Assembly (NCBI GenBank): GCA_038496675.1
Contig: CM076669.1
Span: forward strand, 731,874-795,873
Direction of reading: 5' to 3'
Origin: Rachycentron canadum
Taxonomy: Eukaryota > Chordata > Actinopteri > Carangiformes > Rachycentridae
Length of the DNA stretch: 64,000 bases
Shown piece by piece: positions 21,746-33,643 of this stretch (position 1 is its first letter; each line of letters starts with the position of its first letter). The notes below the pieces were generated by a model. The model worked only from the letters and a program-made list of their open reading frames with translations, ran no database searches and was not told the origin of the DNA. The position numbers were made by a program, and so were the translations under genes.

Positions 21746-22926
21746 CAGTCCAGGTCCACTTTTAAATCAATAAATAACTTAAGGAAACACTTATATCATA
21801 AAGCACTATATATATATATATATATATATTTCTACTATTAAACAGACATTTAAATTAAAATGACGTCCTAACATGATATCCACACTGCTCTGGCCTCCAC
21901 ACTTGACTTGATGTGGTGGTTAAAAATGTCCTTCTTTAATATTCATGTTAAATTCGTTGCCCAGTCAAACTGTTTTATTCGACCAATGAGATTCCGGCTT
22001 CCACCTGAGGGACACGCCCACCAGAAATATGGACGACACAAAACAAGATGGCGGCACACGACCGGAGAGGACGACTCCCTGTTCAAACGCTCGGTGCTTC
22101 CCGCCTTCGCCTCGGCAGAGAAACTTCAGCAGGTCTCTAAAGTCCTGCGGGATCAGAGAAACCACCTGCCCGGAAGTACCGGTAACCACCACCGTCAGGG
22201 GTTTGGCGCTTTAGCTTTTGTCAGAGATCCACTAATAATTCGAATTGTGAGAGGAATCACTCTGTCAGAAATCTACTGAATTTACAGACGAACTTTTCCA
22301 GAGATCTTCTCCTGCTTTATTTGAGAGGAGGAGTCACACGTGGGGGAAACTGAACTAAAACAGAACAGACATCCAACATGGCTTTGTTTGAGAGGAGGGC
22401 TTACTCTGAGGCAAATTTTTGTTGGTTGTTGTTGTTGTTGAATCTCTTTATTCTGGTGGATATTCTTTGCCTTCCTCTGTCGATTGTTGGGTAAAGACAC
22501 TGATTTGTGTTGAAAGGCCTTTGTCTGTTGTTCTGATGATTGTCATTAGGTTGTAAACTGTTTGGTGGCTCAGCGGCTTCATGGTCGGGTAAATAGACAA
22601 TCAATAATTAGCAGTTTCTCATCAGTGCATTTGTCTGTAAACTCGTCTCCTTTTATTCTGTCAGAAAGAAAAATGAAGCAGCACAGCCTCCACCTCACCT
22701 CAGTGTCTGTCTGCTTCCACACCCAGAGACACAGCGTGTCGGCCGCCCGCTGGCACATGGACAACGAGGTTAAATGATTGATACCAAACAAAGCTGTGTA
22801 AAGCAGCCGTGTAAATGATGGATGATACAGAGCTGCAGTCCACACTCTGAGAGAGGAGCCGCCGCTCAAACTCTTCAGTTACAAGGTGCAAAGTGCAAAA
22901 TCCGACAGCTGATTTAGTCACCGGAG

Positions 22927-22928
<2 letters not shown>
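21746..22928. other. Intergenic with short AT microsatellite
   Basis: (TA)n at about 21809-21828. Sequence at about 21985-22215 has raised CpG content and an ATTGGTCGAATA-type CCAAT motif on the minus strand, but no exon is recognisable. Short GTT repeats lie at 22422-22439. Confidence 0.45.

Positions 22929-23008
<80 letters not shown>
22929..23008. repeat. (TG)n microsatellite
   Basis: About 40 uninterrupted TG dinucleotides. It gives artefactual Cys-Val or Thr-His open frames on both strands. Confidence 0.97.
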
Positions 23009-23009
<1 letters not shown>

Positions 23010-23299
23010 CCCTCTACAGTTAAAGTACACCAGATAACAAACCTAAGAGCCACTTACCGGGGCAGGCAGGAAGAAACCAACCACACAGAGTTCAGACAGG
23101 CAAGAATATGAGCTGTAATGTCAGCGTACAGTTTATATAAGTATTTAAATCTTTGCTGTAGAGAGGCAGCACAAAAAAGCTTTACAGTGACTTTTTTTGT
23201 CAAACAACCGTTGGTCAGCTTGTGCAAAGAGAGATTTCCCTGCAAGATTAGATGAATTTACTGTTTACCTGTACACTTTGGTTGTCTGGACATGTATAT

Positions 23300-23385
23300 C
23301 CATACAGTCTAAAGGTAGATGTTAAAGGTCCATACGGTCTAAAGGTAGATGTTAAAGGTCCATACGGTCTAAAGGTAGATGTTAA
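23300..23385 (-). repeat. 30-bp minisatellite, about 2.9 copies, abutting family B
   Basis: Units CCATACGGTCTAAAGG plus TAGATGTTAAAGGT. The array stops at GATGTTAA and is followed at once by GTTCAAGTCTTCAATAC of family B. Confidence 0.9.
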
Positions 23386-23562
23386 GTCAAGAAGTTCAAG
23401 TCTTCAATACAAAATGATGGTCCTATCATAAAGCAGGGTCTGCATTAGGGTGTGGCTACTGTGTGATTGACAGACTGTACCAGAAATGGCGACCTGCCAG
23501 AGAAAGTACAGAGCAGGTCAGGTCCACCTTCTCGTCCAAATATAGTTTCTTCTGATTTAGAA
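23386..23562 (+). repeat. Family B dispersed repeat, diverged fragment
   Basis: Contains TTCAAGTCTTCAATACAAAA, GTGTGATTGACAGACTGTAC, AGTACAGAGCAGGTCAGGTC and TCCAAATATAGTTTCTTCTG, with two internal deletions compared with other copies. Confidence 0.7.
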
Positions 23563-24553
23563 AAAAATCTCTCAAATAGAAACTCAAGTCTTTAAAAGAC
23601 CTGAACTCTGCTGTGTTTTTATTGGATCACTCAGGCACGTTCAGCAGGTTGTAGTTGGTCCCCTGACATTAACGTGGGGGCAGGTTTTTATGAGGTGCAG
23701 TTAAACACAACATGCAGTTAATAAAAGTTATTTCTGTCAAAACTGGCTTGAATACGAGCTGAAGTCAGAGTGTGGGTAATTCAAGATCACTCTGCTGCTG
23801 TTGATGCCTGAAGCTGTGTCGCTCTTGTAAAGACCACGTTATGAAAACTTTATTTAAGGTGTGCTCAGATGCATGAGTGTGCTCCTCTTCCTCTGGGCGT
23901 CCGGCCTTTGCATCATTTACATAACCCTGCCCCTTACCCTTTGTTTTTTTTTCTCCTCTGTCTCTGGTTTGTTTTCTTTGCTTTCGTCACACGCAGGCTC
24001 ACTGCCCTGCAGCGAGGCCTTCCACAGGACGGGACGACGTGTCTTTAATACACACTGACAGCGGATACTGGCTTTCTGCTTGTGTAAGTGCACATACTGT
24101 AAGGATTTGACTGCCTTTTAAGGCTGGAGACAGAACTCTAAAAATAGGAGCTGTGAATAATACGTCAAAACAATAGTCTTCAGGACAAAAGGACAGTTTA
24201 GAGAATTGTCTTTGGAGGACAGAAGAGCTGAATGGGCTGGTGTCAGCTTAATGTCAGTCAGGGACCAGAGGACAGAGACGGTCTTTGGCTGAGGAAGGTC
24301 GTCCTGCAGAGCCAAGAGATGAAAGTGCTGCTTCACTTTTATGAACGTAGGAACAGGAGAAATGATCCTGTCTGGATGAAACTAGACTCACCGATGAAGT
24401 GAGTCTGTGGGCCAGAAGGAAAGGAGAAAACATCTCATGATGAGTTAGACTCTGGTTATTTTACTGCCATAAATTTCCTCGACAGATGTTTGTTCAGCCA
24501 ATAGTCAGTTGATCGGTTGAGGTCGTCTGTCAGCAGGTTATCATGACCCATTA
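23563..24553. other. Intergenic, no gene seen
   Basis: Unique-looking sequence. No gene recognised. Confidence 0.5.
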
Positions 24554-25084
24554 GCTGTGTCCCAATTCAGGGGCCACATCCTTTGGAGCCTCCATTTGAA
24601 AACCGATTGCACCACTAGACCGTCCCATTTCAAAGGCTCCTTCAAATGTGAAGGATCCAACAGGGAAAGGAAGGAACTGTTAGACCCTCTGTGGCCCAAC
24701 AGATCCCAAGATTAGTGCAGTAGCTGTGGCAGTAATGAAAATAATACGGCAGCAAAAAACACCATCACAGCCTGAGGATCACGCTGTTAAATGTCAGGGT
24801 TGGGTTTCAGCTGATGGTCCAACTGCTAAAACCAAGGGCCTTAAAACTTCGGGTTTTCTTGAAAACAAAAAGTTATGCATTGTCAAGGTTGCTCAGCAAC
24901 AGCAGCCGGGCTTTGCAACGCAACAGGAAGGGCGGGAACAGCTGCTTGATGCAAAGCAGAAATCCTCCATAGACCAGACCGTCTCATTTCAGTTCGGTTT
25001 CCGTGGTCGACAACGGCTAAAAAAGGGCCAGACCTTTGTAGTCCAGGTCCCCTGAAGGATGTGGCCCTTGAAGTGAGACACAGC
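24554..25084 (+). mobile_element. Non-autonomous DNA transposon with terminal inverted repeats (about 531 bp)
   Basis: The left end GCTGTGTCCCAATTCAGG pairs with the right end. The reverse complement of the last 30 nt starts GCTGTGTCTCACTTCAAGG, and both continue GGCCACATCCTT, giving about 26 of 30 matches. There is no transposase frame. The end sequence resembles hAT-type non-autonomous elements of vertebrates, which is from memory. A clear target-site duplication was not found (left flank CCCATTA, right flank AATAGTC). The open frame 24726-25055 lies inside and is not a gene. Confidence 0.75.
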
Positions 25085-27177
25085 AATAGTCAGGTTCTGT
25101 TGCTAGGCGACATCTAGTGGTCGTAGTGATGACGACAGGAGGGAAAAGTGCGGTGACATAGTCCAGGTCAGGAGGAGGTTGGTGGATGAATATGACAGAG
25201 GAGCTGTGTTCGATTCCCATGTAACAGCAGCAGCTTATGTTGTTTCATTTATCAATGATTGTTCGTTGTTGTTGTTGTAACCATGACGATGGAGATCAAC
25301 TGATGTTGAGGAAAAACTCATTTTCATCCAAATCACCATGAACAAACCAAGAAATGCCTGTTACTATAGTAACCACAGTGACCAAGTTCTGTTCACCTGC
25401 TGCCGTGGGGGCGTTGTTTCAGGAGACATCGATGGGTCTATCAGAGGGTTGTGGTTCAGGTCGGAGGAGCGTTCAGTAAATCCAGCTCTTATTCATTATA
25501 TTAAAACACGCCAGTGATTAGTGATTTAGAAAATACATTAAACTAAAAGACTATCAGCGACTTGTGGACATTTTTCTCTAATTTCAGATATAGTGGAAAA
25601 TAAATGAGCTATGACTTTATGTGCATGTTGAATACACACATCATTAGTTTGTTTTTTCTACATTTGCCTGATACAAACACAACCAAACCACAACAAACTC
25701 CTTCATCGTCTGCCGACTGCCTCAGCCTTTTTCTGAACTTCAGTCACTGCTGGTGTTTTCTGCAGCCAGCAGCTTGCTCACAGCTTGTGGGAGTTTTGTC
25801 ATCAGGTTTTCTGGGTCATTGCTAACTCCCAGGCTGTGGATCAGTAATGGCAGGTCATGAACTCACCAAACCCCTGTGCAGGGACCGCAGGATTTTAACT
25901 ACAGAGCAACGGGATGAAGATCTGCAGCAGCTCAGTCTGCTGTTCAGCTAATAGGAACCCTCCCTGACAAGTTACACAACATCAAAACGAGCTCGTCCCG
26001 TCAGAACATGTGTTCTATGGCATGAGCATCCTGAAGAGAATATGTGACGCGTCTGGATAAGACTGTAGAAGTCTGTATGTACAGTCACGTAATAATCAAG
26101 TTGACGACAGGAGACACTTCCAATTAAAAGATAAACTTGAATTAAGACACAATCGTTTATGTACAGATGAAAGAAATACAGCGATCTTAAAATAATAATA
26201 TACCAATGAATAAAACTTATTTTACTGCACTGATTCATTAATTAACTTCAGTAAAAGAACAGATGTTTCAAACTAAAACCATGAACTGTAAAAGTTCTTG
26301 TTGCAGAGTTTGGATTATTGTTACTGATTTTCCACCACTGCTCTGATTTACATCTTTTTATGTGAGATAATAAACTGTAGAACTTGACTCATCACAGCAG
26401 ATCGTGGTTAGTATGAACCTTCTTCCTTCTGCCAGTCTTGGTGTCGACAAAAGGGTCTTTAGCTCCACCTTGTGGCTCCTCGTCATCACTACATCACAAA
26501 AAAGACTGGAATACACATCATTATAACCAATACACGATCCATCACATCGCTGTAGGAGGGATGCTGCGTTCACATGGAGACGAGCCTTGGCAACAGGCAA
26601 ATACTACTGTGTGTCACCATGGTAACCTGTGAACTGATGAGAGGGAAGAGAGGAGGAGATGTCAAAAACTGAGGGAGGAAGATGAAGGCTGAAGCACGAG
26701 GGATAAGGGACAGTAAATAACAGAGGAAATGAGATATTATGACATAAAGGGAGAGGATTTGTGTTCGCTGATAGATGATAAGACAATAAAGCAACAATAC
26801 ACCAGCACCATCTGTAAAGGCCAAGAAAACCTCCAGGCCATATTTGGTGCTACTATTGTTTCACTTAAATAACTGTATTCTTTCTTTCTCTCTCTTTCTC
26901 TTTTTTTTTGTTTGAACTGAGTCATGTCGCTGATGTGTGACCTGTTTAATGAGAGATAAAGTAGGACAGCCTTTTCCTGCTGGGCACTTCTCAAACAAAC
27001 TGCTCCCACCTACAACGCCGGTAAATAACCAACAAATGGAGCAAGAGGGAAATAGCTGGCTACACAAACAGCTGACCTCTGCACACGCACAACACAACAG
27101 CTGCCAATACAGTCAACTTGTACACTGCGTTTTAAAGCTTGTCCCATTCATTATTCTGCACAAATACTTTACTTACT
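25085..27177. other. Intergenic, no gene seen
   Basis: Contains GTT repeats at about 25262-25278, a polypyrimidine (CTTT)n stretch at 26878-26909 and unique-looking sequence. No gene recognised. Confidence 0.5.
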
Positions 27178-27285
27178 TAAAGGTCCATACAGTCTAAAGG
27201 TAGATGTTAAAGGTCCATACAGTCTAAAGGTAGATGTTAAAGGTCCATACGGTCTAAAGGTAGATGTTAAAGGTCCATACGGTCT
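27178..27285 (-). repeat. 30-bp minisatellite, about 3.5 copies
   Basis: Starts after TTACTTACTTAAAGGTCCATAC. Units are CCATACAGTCTAAAGG or CCATACGGTCTAAAGG plus TAGATGTTAAAGGT. No family A body is attached. Confidence 0.9.
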
Positions 27286-27533
27286 TCATGTATTCATCAT
27301 CATTTGTATTCAGAAATGGAGCCTTAAAGCATGATGATGATGATGATGATAATGATGATGTAATACCTGAAACGGATCCAGACACTAAATGAGGAGATTT
27401 GAAGGTTTGATGTAAATTGATGGTCAAAACCTTGAAGTTTCACAGATGCTGTTTTAATGTGAAAAAGACTCAGAGATTATATAATGAGCTCTGAATGCAG
27501 GCTGCAGGCACAGTAAGGAGCATAGTAGGGCAA

Positions 27534-27536
<3 letters not shown>

Positions 27537-27583
<47 letters not shown>

Positions 27584-27584
27584 N

Positions 27585-27641
<57 letters not shown>
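27537..27641. repeat. (TG)n microsatellite with one ambiguous base
   Basis: About 52 TG units with an N at 27584. A shorter (TG)n lies at about 27744-27771. The spacer 27286-27536 also holds an (ATG)n at 27331-27359. Confidence 0.95.
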
Positions 27642-27642
<1 letters not shown>

Positions 27643-27899
27643 CTGGTTGGGAATTCAATGTGCAGGATGATGTTCTCTCATGCTGAAAAAATCTGTCCTT
27701 CCTTTTCTTGTTTCTCTCCTGGGGTGTGTGTTTACATATATCTTTGTGTGTGTGTGTGTGTGTGTGTGTGTTGTTGCTCTCTGTGGGCTCTGAATGCATC
27801 TGGTTCAGTCTAAACAGACGCTACAGTTTCATGTTTCAGGAACAGTAAAACTCATATAATTATTATTTTTCTATTCATAATCAAATGTGAAGGCTATTT

Positions 27900-28209
27900 T
27901 GGTGTGACATCACAAAGTTCCAGAAGTCCTTACGGCTGGTTTGAAGGTTCAGTTCCCGAATCCAGACTGTGAGCTTTTCTTTTTGGACTGAGACCTTTGA
28001 TACTTTTACTGTATTAACATAGAACCTAGACCTGCTTTATAATCAAAGACCACATGGAGGTCTACCTTTAGACTGTATGGACCTTTAACATCTACCTTTA
28101 GACCGTATGGACCTTTAACATCTACCTTTAGACTGTATGGACCTTTAACATCTACCTTTAGACTGTATGGACCTTTAACATCTACCTTTAGACCGTATGG
28201 ACCTTTAAA
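27900..28209 (+). mobile_element. Family A element, 5'-truncated, with 5-copy minisatellite
   Basis: Body begins near GTGTGACATCACAAAGTTCC and includes CAGACTGTGAGCTTTTC, GACTGAGACCTTTGATACTT, TAGAACCTAGACCTGCTTTA and AAGACCACATGGAGGTCTAC. The array of the 30-bp unit occupies 28061-28209. The part with the CCAATCAGA segments is missing. Confidence 0.8.
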
Positions 28210-29121
28210 GTTGCTGACTCTGTGTATATCTTTGTGGCTGGTGCGTTGCTACTCATGTAGCTGCTTTATTTCCTCCACCTTTAACACTGGAACCTCTGTA
28301 GCACCACCAACAGGCTGGACTGTCATTTTTCTGTCCCTAGCACTTGTGTACACATGTGTGTATCGGCTGAATATGTTGTTGCTTATATCTGTGTGGATGC
28401 TCTGCCTGTATAGACACTTACATACACATGTGATGTGTCTGTGTGTGAGAACGAGGGAGCAGAAGACTCTTAATACCTCACTTTTCCTAATGCTTTTCAC
28501 TCTTAATACCCTCGTCTGAGAGAGGGAGAGCGAGGGAGGACATGCAACATACACTGACAGTGAGAGAGAAGGGGAGAGAGAGAGAGAGAGGGGGATCTGT
28601 CTGGGGATTTGGACAGCTGTCAATTAAAATCCCTCGACACAATCCACCTCCCCTCCTCCCCCATCACACGACCCACATCCCTCTGCTCAACGGCACTCCT
28701 GACACCACATATCACCGATGATGACTCTGCTCTTACCCTCTACCTCAACCCTCCCCCCACCCCCCAGCTCCTCCTCACCATCCCACACCTCCCCTCATCA
28801 CATGCATGTGTGTGTTTGATGTGTGTGTGTTGCAGGCTGAGGCTGTTGTTATTATTTCTCCGAGGCTGTAATCCCCTCTCTCCCCCCTGCAGCCTTTGTT
28901 GAGTTATTGTAGCTTGGGTTGTGCATGAGCATGTGTGTCTGTTTGTGTGTGTTTTGGTTTGTGTGTGTGTGCGCGTGCGTTGTTAATATCCTCTGTAGGC
29001 TGCTGTGAACAAGCAGAGATTTTCTTTTTGTATCTGGTGATCTGGGTTCTGAGGGCTTTTGAACACATGCAGACACACTGAGGTGGGTAGGATGGAGGAG
29101 GGGAAGCCCTACCAGGGCCTA

Positions 29122-29161
<40 letters not shown>

Positions 29162-29307
29162 TGTGTGTGTGTGTGTGTGTTGGGTGGGAGGGGTGTACTC
29201 AGGCTGCATGTTAAAGCTGGAGGTGTGATTCGTGACCAGTGGAGGCTGATGATTGGCCCACAGTTCCTCCAGTAGCAGTTATTTTCCAGTTCAGTGCTCA
29301 TTCAGTG

Positions 29308-29398
<91 letters not shown>

Positions 29399-30001
29399 GT
29401 CTGTGCATCTATACTTGAGAGGACCCTCATTGGCATAATACACTCCCTTGTGGCTAACCTCAACCCAAACCTAAATCCACAACCTTGACGTGTTGGTTTC
29501 ACATCTTCCCTCCTGCTGCAGTTTGTGTTGAAACTGTTGGTTTGACTTTGTTGGTCATTTTGGAGGCTGTAGTTTGTGGTCCTGCTCAGGTGAGTTGTGT
29601 TACAGTGAAAGGTGTTTCTATTATTGTGCTCACACCCTGAGACAACACGAGTCAGAATAACAACATGATGAAATGATGCAACGTGAGACGATTTAAAAGA
29701 TGAAAATTTCTTTGCTGTGCATCAGAGTTTAGTTGAGACATGAGACGAGATGGAACAAGATGCAACACAATGGGATGATGACTCAAAACAAAGTACCACA
29801 TGAGAAAAGTCGACATAAAATGACACGATAGGATAAAATTTGTATCAGAACAAGTAAGAGATGAAGACGTGATGTGATGTCATGACACAACAAACCAACA
29901 CGACTTGACACTCAATAAAATGTGTTAGAGCACAAATAAGACATGAAACGACACAAGATGACAAAAATTACATTGATAGATAGATGATAGTATCAGAGTC
30001 C
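28210..30001. other. Intergenic, microsatellite-rich
   Basis: Holds GA-rich tracts at 28519-28535 and 28560-28592, (TG)n at about 29123-29180, (AC)n at 29312-29394 and a quasi-repetitive GAYACRA/ATGA purine-rich stretch at about 29640-29975. No gene recognised. Confidence 0.6.
29312..29394. repeat. (AC)n microsatellite
   Basis: About 41 uninterrupted AC units, with a separate (TG)n 130 bp to the left, so the two can pair as inverted repeats. Confidence 0.97.
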
Positions 30002-30330
30002 TGTTCAGGGGCCACATCCTTCAGGGATCTGGTCCATGGGGCCCTTCGTAGGCTGAATGCTGAACTGAAGTGAGACCGTCTGGTCTCCAGAGGATTTCCA
30101 CTTTACGTCACCAGCTCTAACCAACCTCACTGTTGCATCACCAGGCGTCTCACCTGTTGTGTAGCAACCTTGACAACAAGGTAAACTTTTTTCTTACAAA
30201 AACTTGATTTTGTTTTTAACAGCTCTTCTGTTATAATTACTTTTAACGCGTGATCCTCAGGCTCTCAGTCTGTCTTGGACCTGTGGCCCTAGGTTTTCAG
30301 GGCTCCTGACGTCTGTATTATTTGTGTGAA
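30002..30330 (-). mobile_element. Truncated second copy of the inverted-repeat transposon
   Basis: TTCAGGGGCCACATCCTTCA, the GAAGTGAGACCGTCTGGTCT region, GTAGCAACCTTGACAACAAG and GCGTGATCCTCAGGCTCTC match the reverse complement of the element at 24554-25084 in order. The distal end and its inverted repeat are lost. Confidence 0.7.
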
Positions 30331-31504
30331 CTGACCCTTTAACCCCCAAACATACGGCCAACATGTCCCCACTAAGGTTTAAAATCACAAACTGGTCCTC
30401 ACAAGACAGGAAGATGAGTCCATACAAAGACACACACTCATACGGTGAGGAGGAGGAGGAGAGGAGGAAGAGGCAGATAGAGAGGAGCCCATTTTAAACC
30501 GCTGCCATCTTGACACTGACGGTCAGCTCTAATGTGAGCACGCTCAGTGACCAGGACCAGGACCTGAAGTGGTCTCAGATCTCAGCTCAGCTTCACATCG
30601 TGTGAATGTTTGGGCTGCGGCTGAACTCGGCCTCCTCCTACACATCAGCATCTGTTCCAACGCTCGCTGACAAGTCTCACCAATCACCAATCGTACTTTA
30701 AAAACACGTCCTCTCCCTAGCAACACCACCTCGACCTCATCAAAATACACAGATCCTGTGTTAAATCCCTCCTCGGCTATATTTCACAGCACTGATTTAC
30801 AAATCCATTTAGCAGCATCTGCAGCCTTTTCTGCTCATAATCTGGGAGCATGTTTTAAGCTGTGAGAGGAAACTGTTACTTTAAATGACTGGCACGCATG
30901 ACGTGGTGTCCTTGATTTTCCTGCTTGCACATGTCCTCTCTGTGTGTTATTATGCAGGCATCTGCTGTCAAGACTTCTTAAACTCATTGCAGCGTTCCTC
31001 CCGCTCTCCCCTCCACGCCACTCTCTCCATGCAGCCGCCCTGAGCCCAAAAACACACACACACATATTTAACACACAGACGAGTGCATACAGAGTCAAAC
31101 ATGGTGAGGAGGACACACAGTGTGAAATGTGCACACGCACACACACACATAAAGAGATATGAGGATGATGATGAGGATGATGGAGGTTGGTGAAGCTCCC
31201 TTGGAGGCAGCAGAGTCTGACTCAGGCCTACTGTTAGCCTCGCAGCTCCACTTGTCTCCTCACATGCACCAAATCTGGGGTTTCACTGCTACTGTACCAT
31301 CAGAGCTGCTCTGAGCTCGTCTGTCGAGGCCGACAGGTGAAACCAACAGGTTGGATTTTGGTAAACAGTTGGCTTCAGTGTCGAAGAAGTATCTTATCCT
31401 CACTGATCCCATGTTCAGGTCTGTTTGGTAAATGTGAAGCTAGCTCCAGCAGAGGGTTAGTTTAGCACATACTGGACTGGAAACTGGTGGAAACAGCATC
31501 TTTA
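30331..31504. other. Intergenic, no gene seen
   Basis: Contains GGA repeats at 30449-30468, (AC) tracts at about 31053-31065 and 31135-31148, and a GATGAG stretch at 31161-31183. No gene recognised. Confidence 0.5.
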
Positions 31505-32138
31505 CACCTCAGGATCTGATCCTCTCTTCTGGTTGGCTGACTGTTTCCTGAGTGAGCCAATAAAAATACAGCAGATTTTAGGTAAAACACTGGAAAATCC
31601 TGGATGGTTGAATGGTGGGTCCAGGTAGGTCGGGCTTGGAGGCGTGGCTGAGGGAGGTGACTGCTTTGTTGTGACATCACAAAGTTCTAGAAGTTTGAAG
31701 CTGGTTTTAAGGCTCAGTTTCTGAATCCAGGCTGTGAGCATTTCTCTGTGACTGAGACCTTTGATACTTTCACTGTGTTAATATAGAACCTAGACCTGCT
31801 TTATAATCAAAGACCACATGGAGGTCTACCTTTAGACCGTATGGACCTTTAACATCTACCTTTAGACTGTAAGGACCTTTAACATCTACCTTTAGACTGT
31901 ATGGACCTTTAACATCTACCTTTAGACTGTATGGACCTTTAACATCTACCTTTAGACTGTATGGACCTTTAACATCTACCTTTAGACTGTATGGACCTTT
32001 AACATCTACCTTTAGACCGTATGGACCTTTAACATCTACCTTTAGACCGTATGGACCTTTAACATCTACCTTTAGACCATATGGACCTTTAACATCTACC
32101 TTTAGACTGTATGGACCTTTAACATCTACCTTTAGAGT
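31505..32138 (+). mobile_element. Family A element with about 10-copy minisatellite
   Basis: Order: TGATCCTCTCTTCTGGTTGG, CAATAAAAATACAGCAGATT, a GGGTCCAGG region, GGCGTGGCTGAGGGAGGTG, TTGTGACATCACAAAGTTCT, GGCTGTGAGCATTTCTCTGT, AAGACCACATGGAGGTCTAC, then the 30-bp array at 31825-32138. The outer GTTGATATC end is missing. The array reads open in several frames because 30 is a multiple of three, and it is not a gene. Confidence 0.85.
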
Positions 32139-33424
32139 ACATGGAGCCTTGAAAGACAAAGCAAATTATGAAGTTATAATATTTTGAGTTGTAAAAATAT
32201 TTAGTTTACTCAGATACACAACAGGAACATATGAAGCCAGAGGACTTGATGTTTCCCTGTGTTGCTCTGACCTTCGGTGTGAGGTGAGCTGCAGCCATGA
32301 TGAACGGCTGCTTGGAAAACACTTTAGAAAAGCCTGTTGTTATCAGCAGCAGCAGCTCTGAACTGTGCCTCTGTAATTAGAGAGCTAATTTGTGAGCTGC
32401 AGTCGTTATGGATGCTGGTTGTTACGGTTACCTGTTGTTATGGTTACCGTTTCCCTCTGTAACTGGCAACAAGACCTCGAGTACCACAGAGTGGGACTCA
32501 GCTCACTCTCCGTCTCCCACACACACACCAAACATCAGGTAATAAAACTTGATTCAGTTCAACTACAGTCAAACCAAACACCAGTTTACCTCTGACCTAG
32601 TTTAGTGGTCCCAGTGGTGGAAAGTCCAGTACAATCATCAGGTTCTTTGATGCTTTTGAATTTTATTTCATTGTCCCACCCTCCTGGGTTTATAGAGGTT
32701 AAACACTAAATTAGATTCATCGTCCAGCAAGAAGAATGAATGAGGACATTTACTAAAACGGAAAATCAGACACTGAACGTCTCACACAAAAAGTCATTTG
32801 ACGTCTTGTTGTCTTTTAAATTTATACACAACTGAACGGGTTCCCAGCTGTGATGTGGTGGCAGCGTCTCTGTCTCTGGATTCTGATCAGAGAAAATGTT
32901 TTTTTCTTTCTTTCTTTTTTTTTTTTTTTGGATGAATGAAGCGACAGATTTATTAACAGCAGCAGAGGCACCAGGAGCTGGTCTGTGAATTAACTGATGG
33001 TGGCAGAGGAGGAGCCCATTCAGTCATTACAAATCACTATTCACAAAAGACTGAAGGTTTCCAGTGTCACAGTCCTGTAGTGAAGCTGCACAAACGCACA
33101 GGTGGTTAGAGCCACACCTGGCAAGGCAAACAGACACAAACTGACCAATGAGCTTCCAGCACTGCAGCAGGAAAGAAGGTAGAAACCAGCTGAGCTCATG
33201 TGGAGTCTGTCAGTGGGTCAGTGACCAGATACAACAGTAGAACAGTTACCATCAGGACCGGAGGATGAAGACCAGGTCAATCAGAATCAACTAAAACCTC
33301 AGACAAAATGGACGCAACCAAGAGAAGTGGTCAGTTTTATTATAATGTTGTCACCATGACTTAGACTTCTGGTGTGTTCAATGACAGCTTGACAGTTTTG
33401 TTACTTGAGTGATAAGTATAATGT
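32139..33424. other. Intergenic, no gene seen
   Basis: Poly-T/CTTT tract at about 32899-32929. No gene recognised. Confidence 0.5.
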
Positions 33425-33535
33425 CGTAGAGGGGTGGAGCTGACCTGCTCTGTCCTCGCTCCTGATTGGGTGGTACAGTCTGTCAATCACACAGTAGCCA
33501 CGCCCCCTAACTCATCCCCTGCTTTAAGGTTTAGA
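33425..33535 (-). repeat. Family B dispersed repeat, central fragment
   Basis: AGAGGGGTGGAGCTGACCTG, TGATTGGGTGGTACAGTCTG, TCAATCACACAGTAGCCACG and CTAACTCATCCCCTGCTTTA match the middle of the reverse-oriented copy at 21326-21745. Confidence 0.75.
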
Positions 33536-33643
33536 GAGTCTGGTTCTAAACTGTATGAAGAGGATGTGAGGACTCAGTGTTTTCAAGTATCTGTGTAAAA
33601 CACATGATGTGAACACAATTCTTGGATTTAGCAACATGTATAA

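Noticed and set aside
22893..23111. Cys-Val and Thr-His open frames over TG/AC repeats (also 27495-27813 and 29253-29502)
   Set aside because: Products of microsatellites read in frame. No gene structure.
24726..25055. 109-codon open frame
   Set aside because: Lies wholly inside the inverted-repeat DNA transposon, with no transposase motif.
31770..32159. 129-codon open frame with ten-residue repeats (LKVDVKGPYG)
   Set aside because: It is the 30-bp minisatellite read in one frame. Because the unit length is a multiple of three and has no stop, other frames are open too, and similar frames appear at each array (for example 43872 and 35187).
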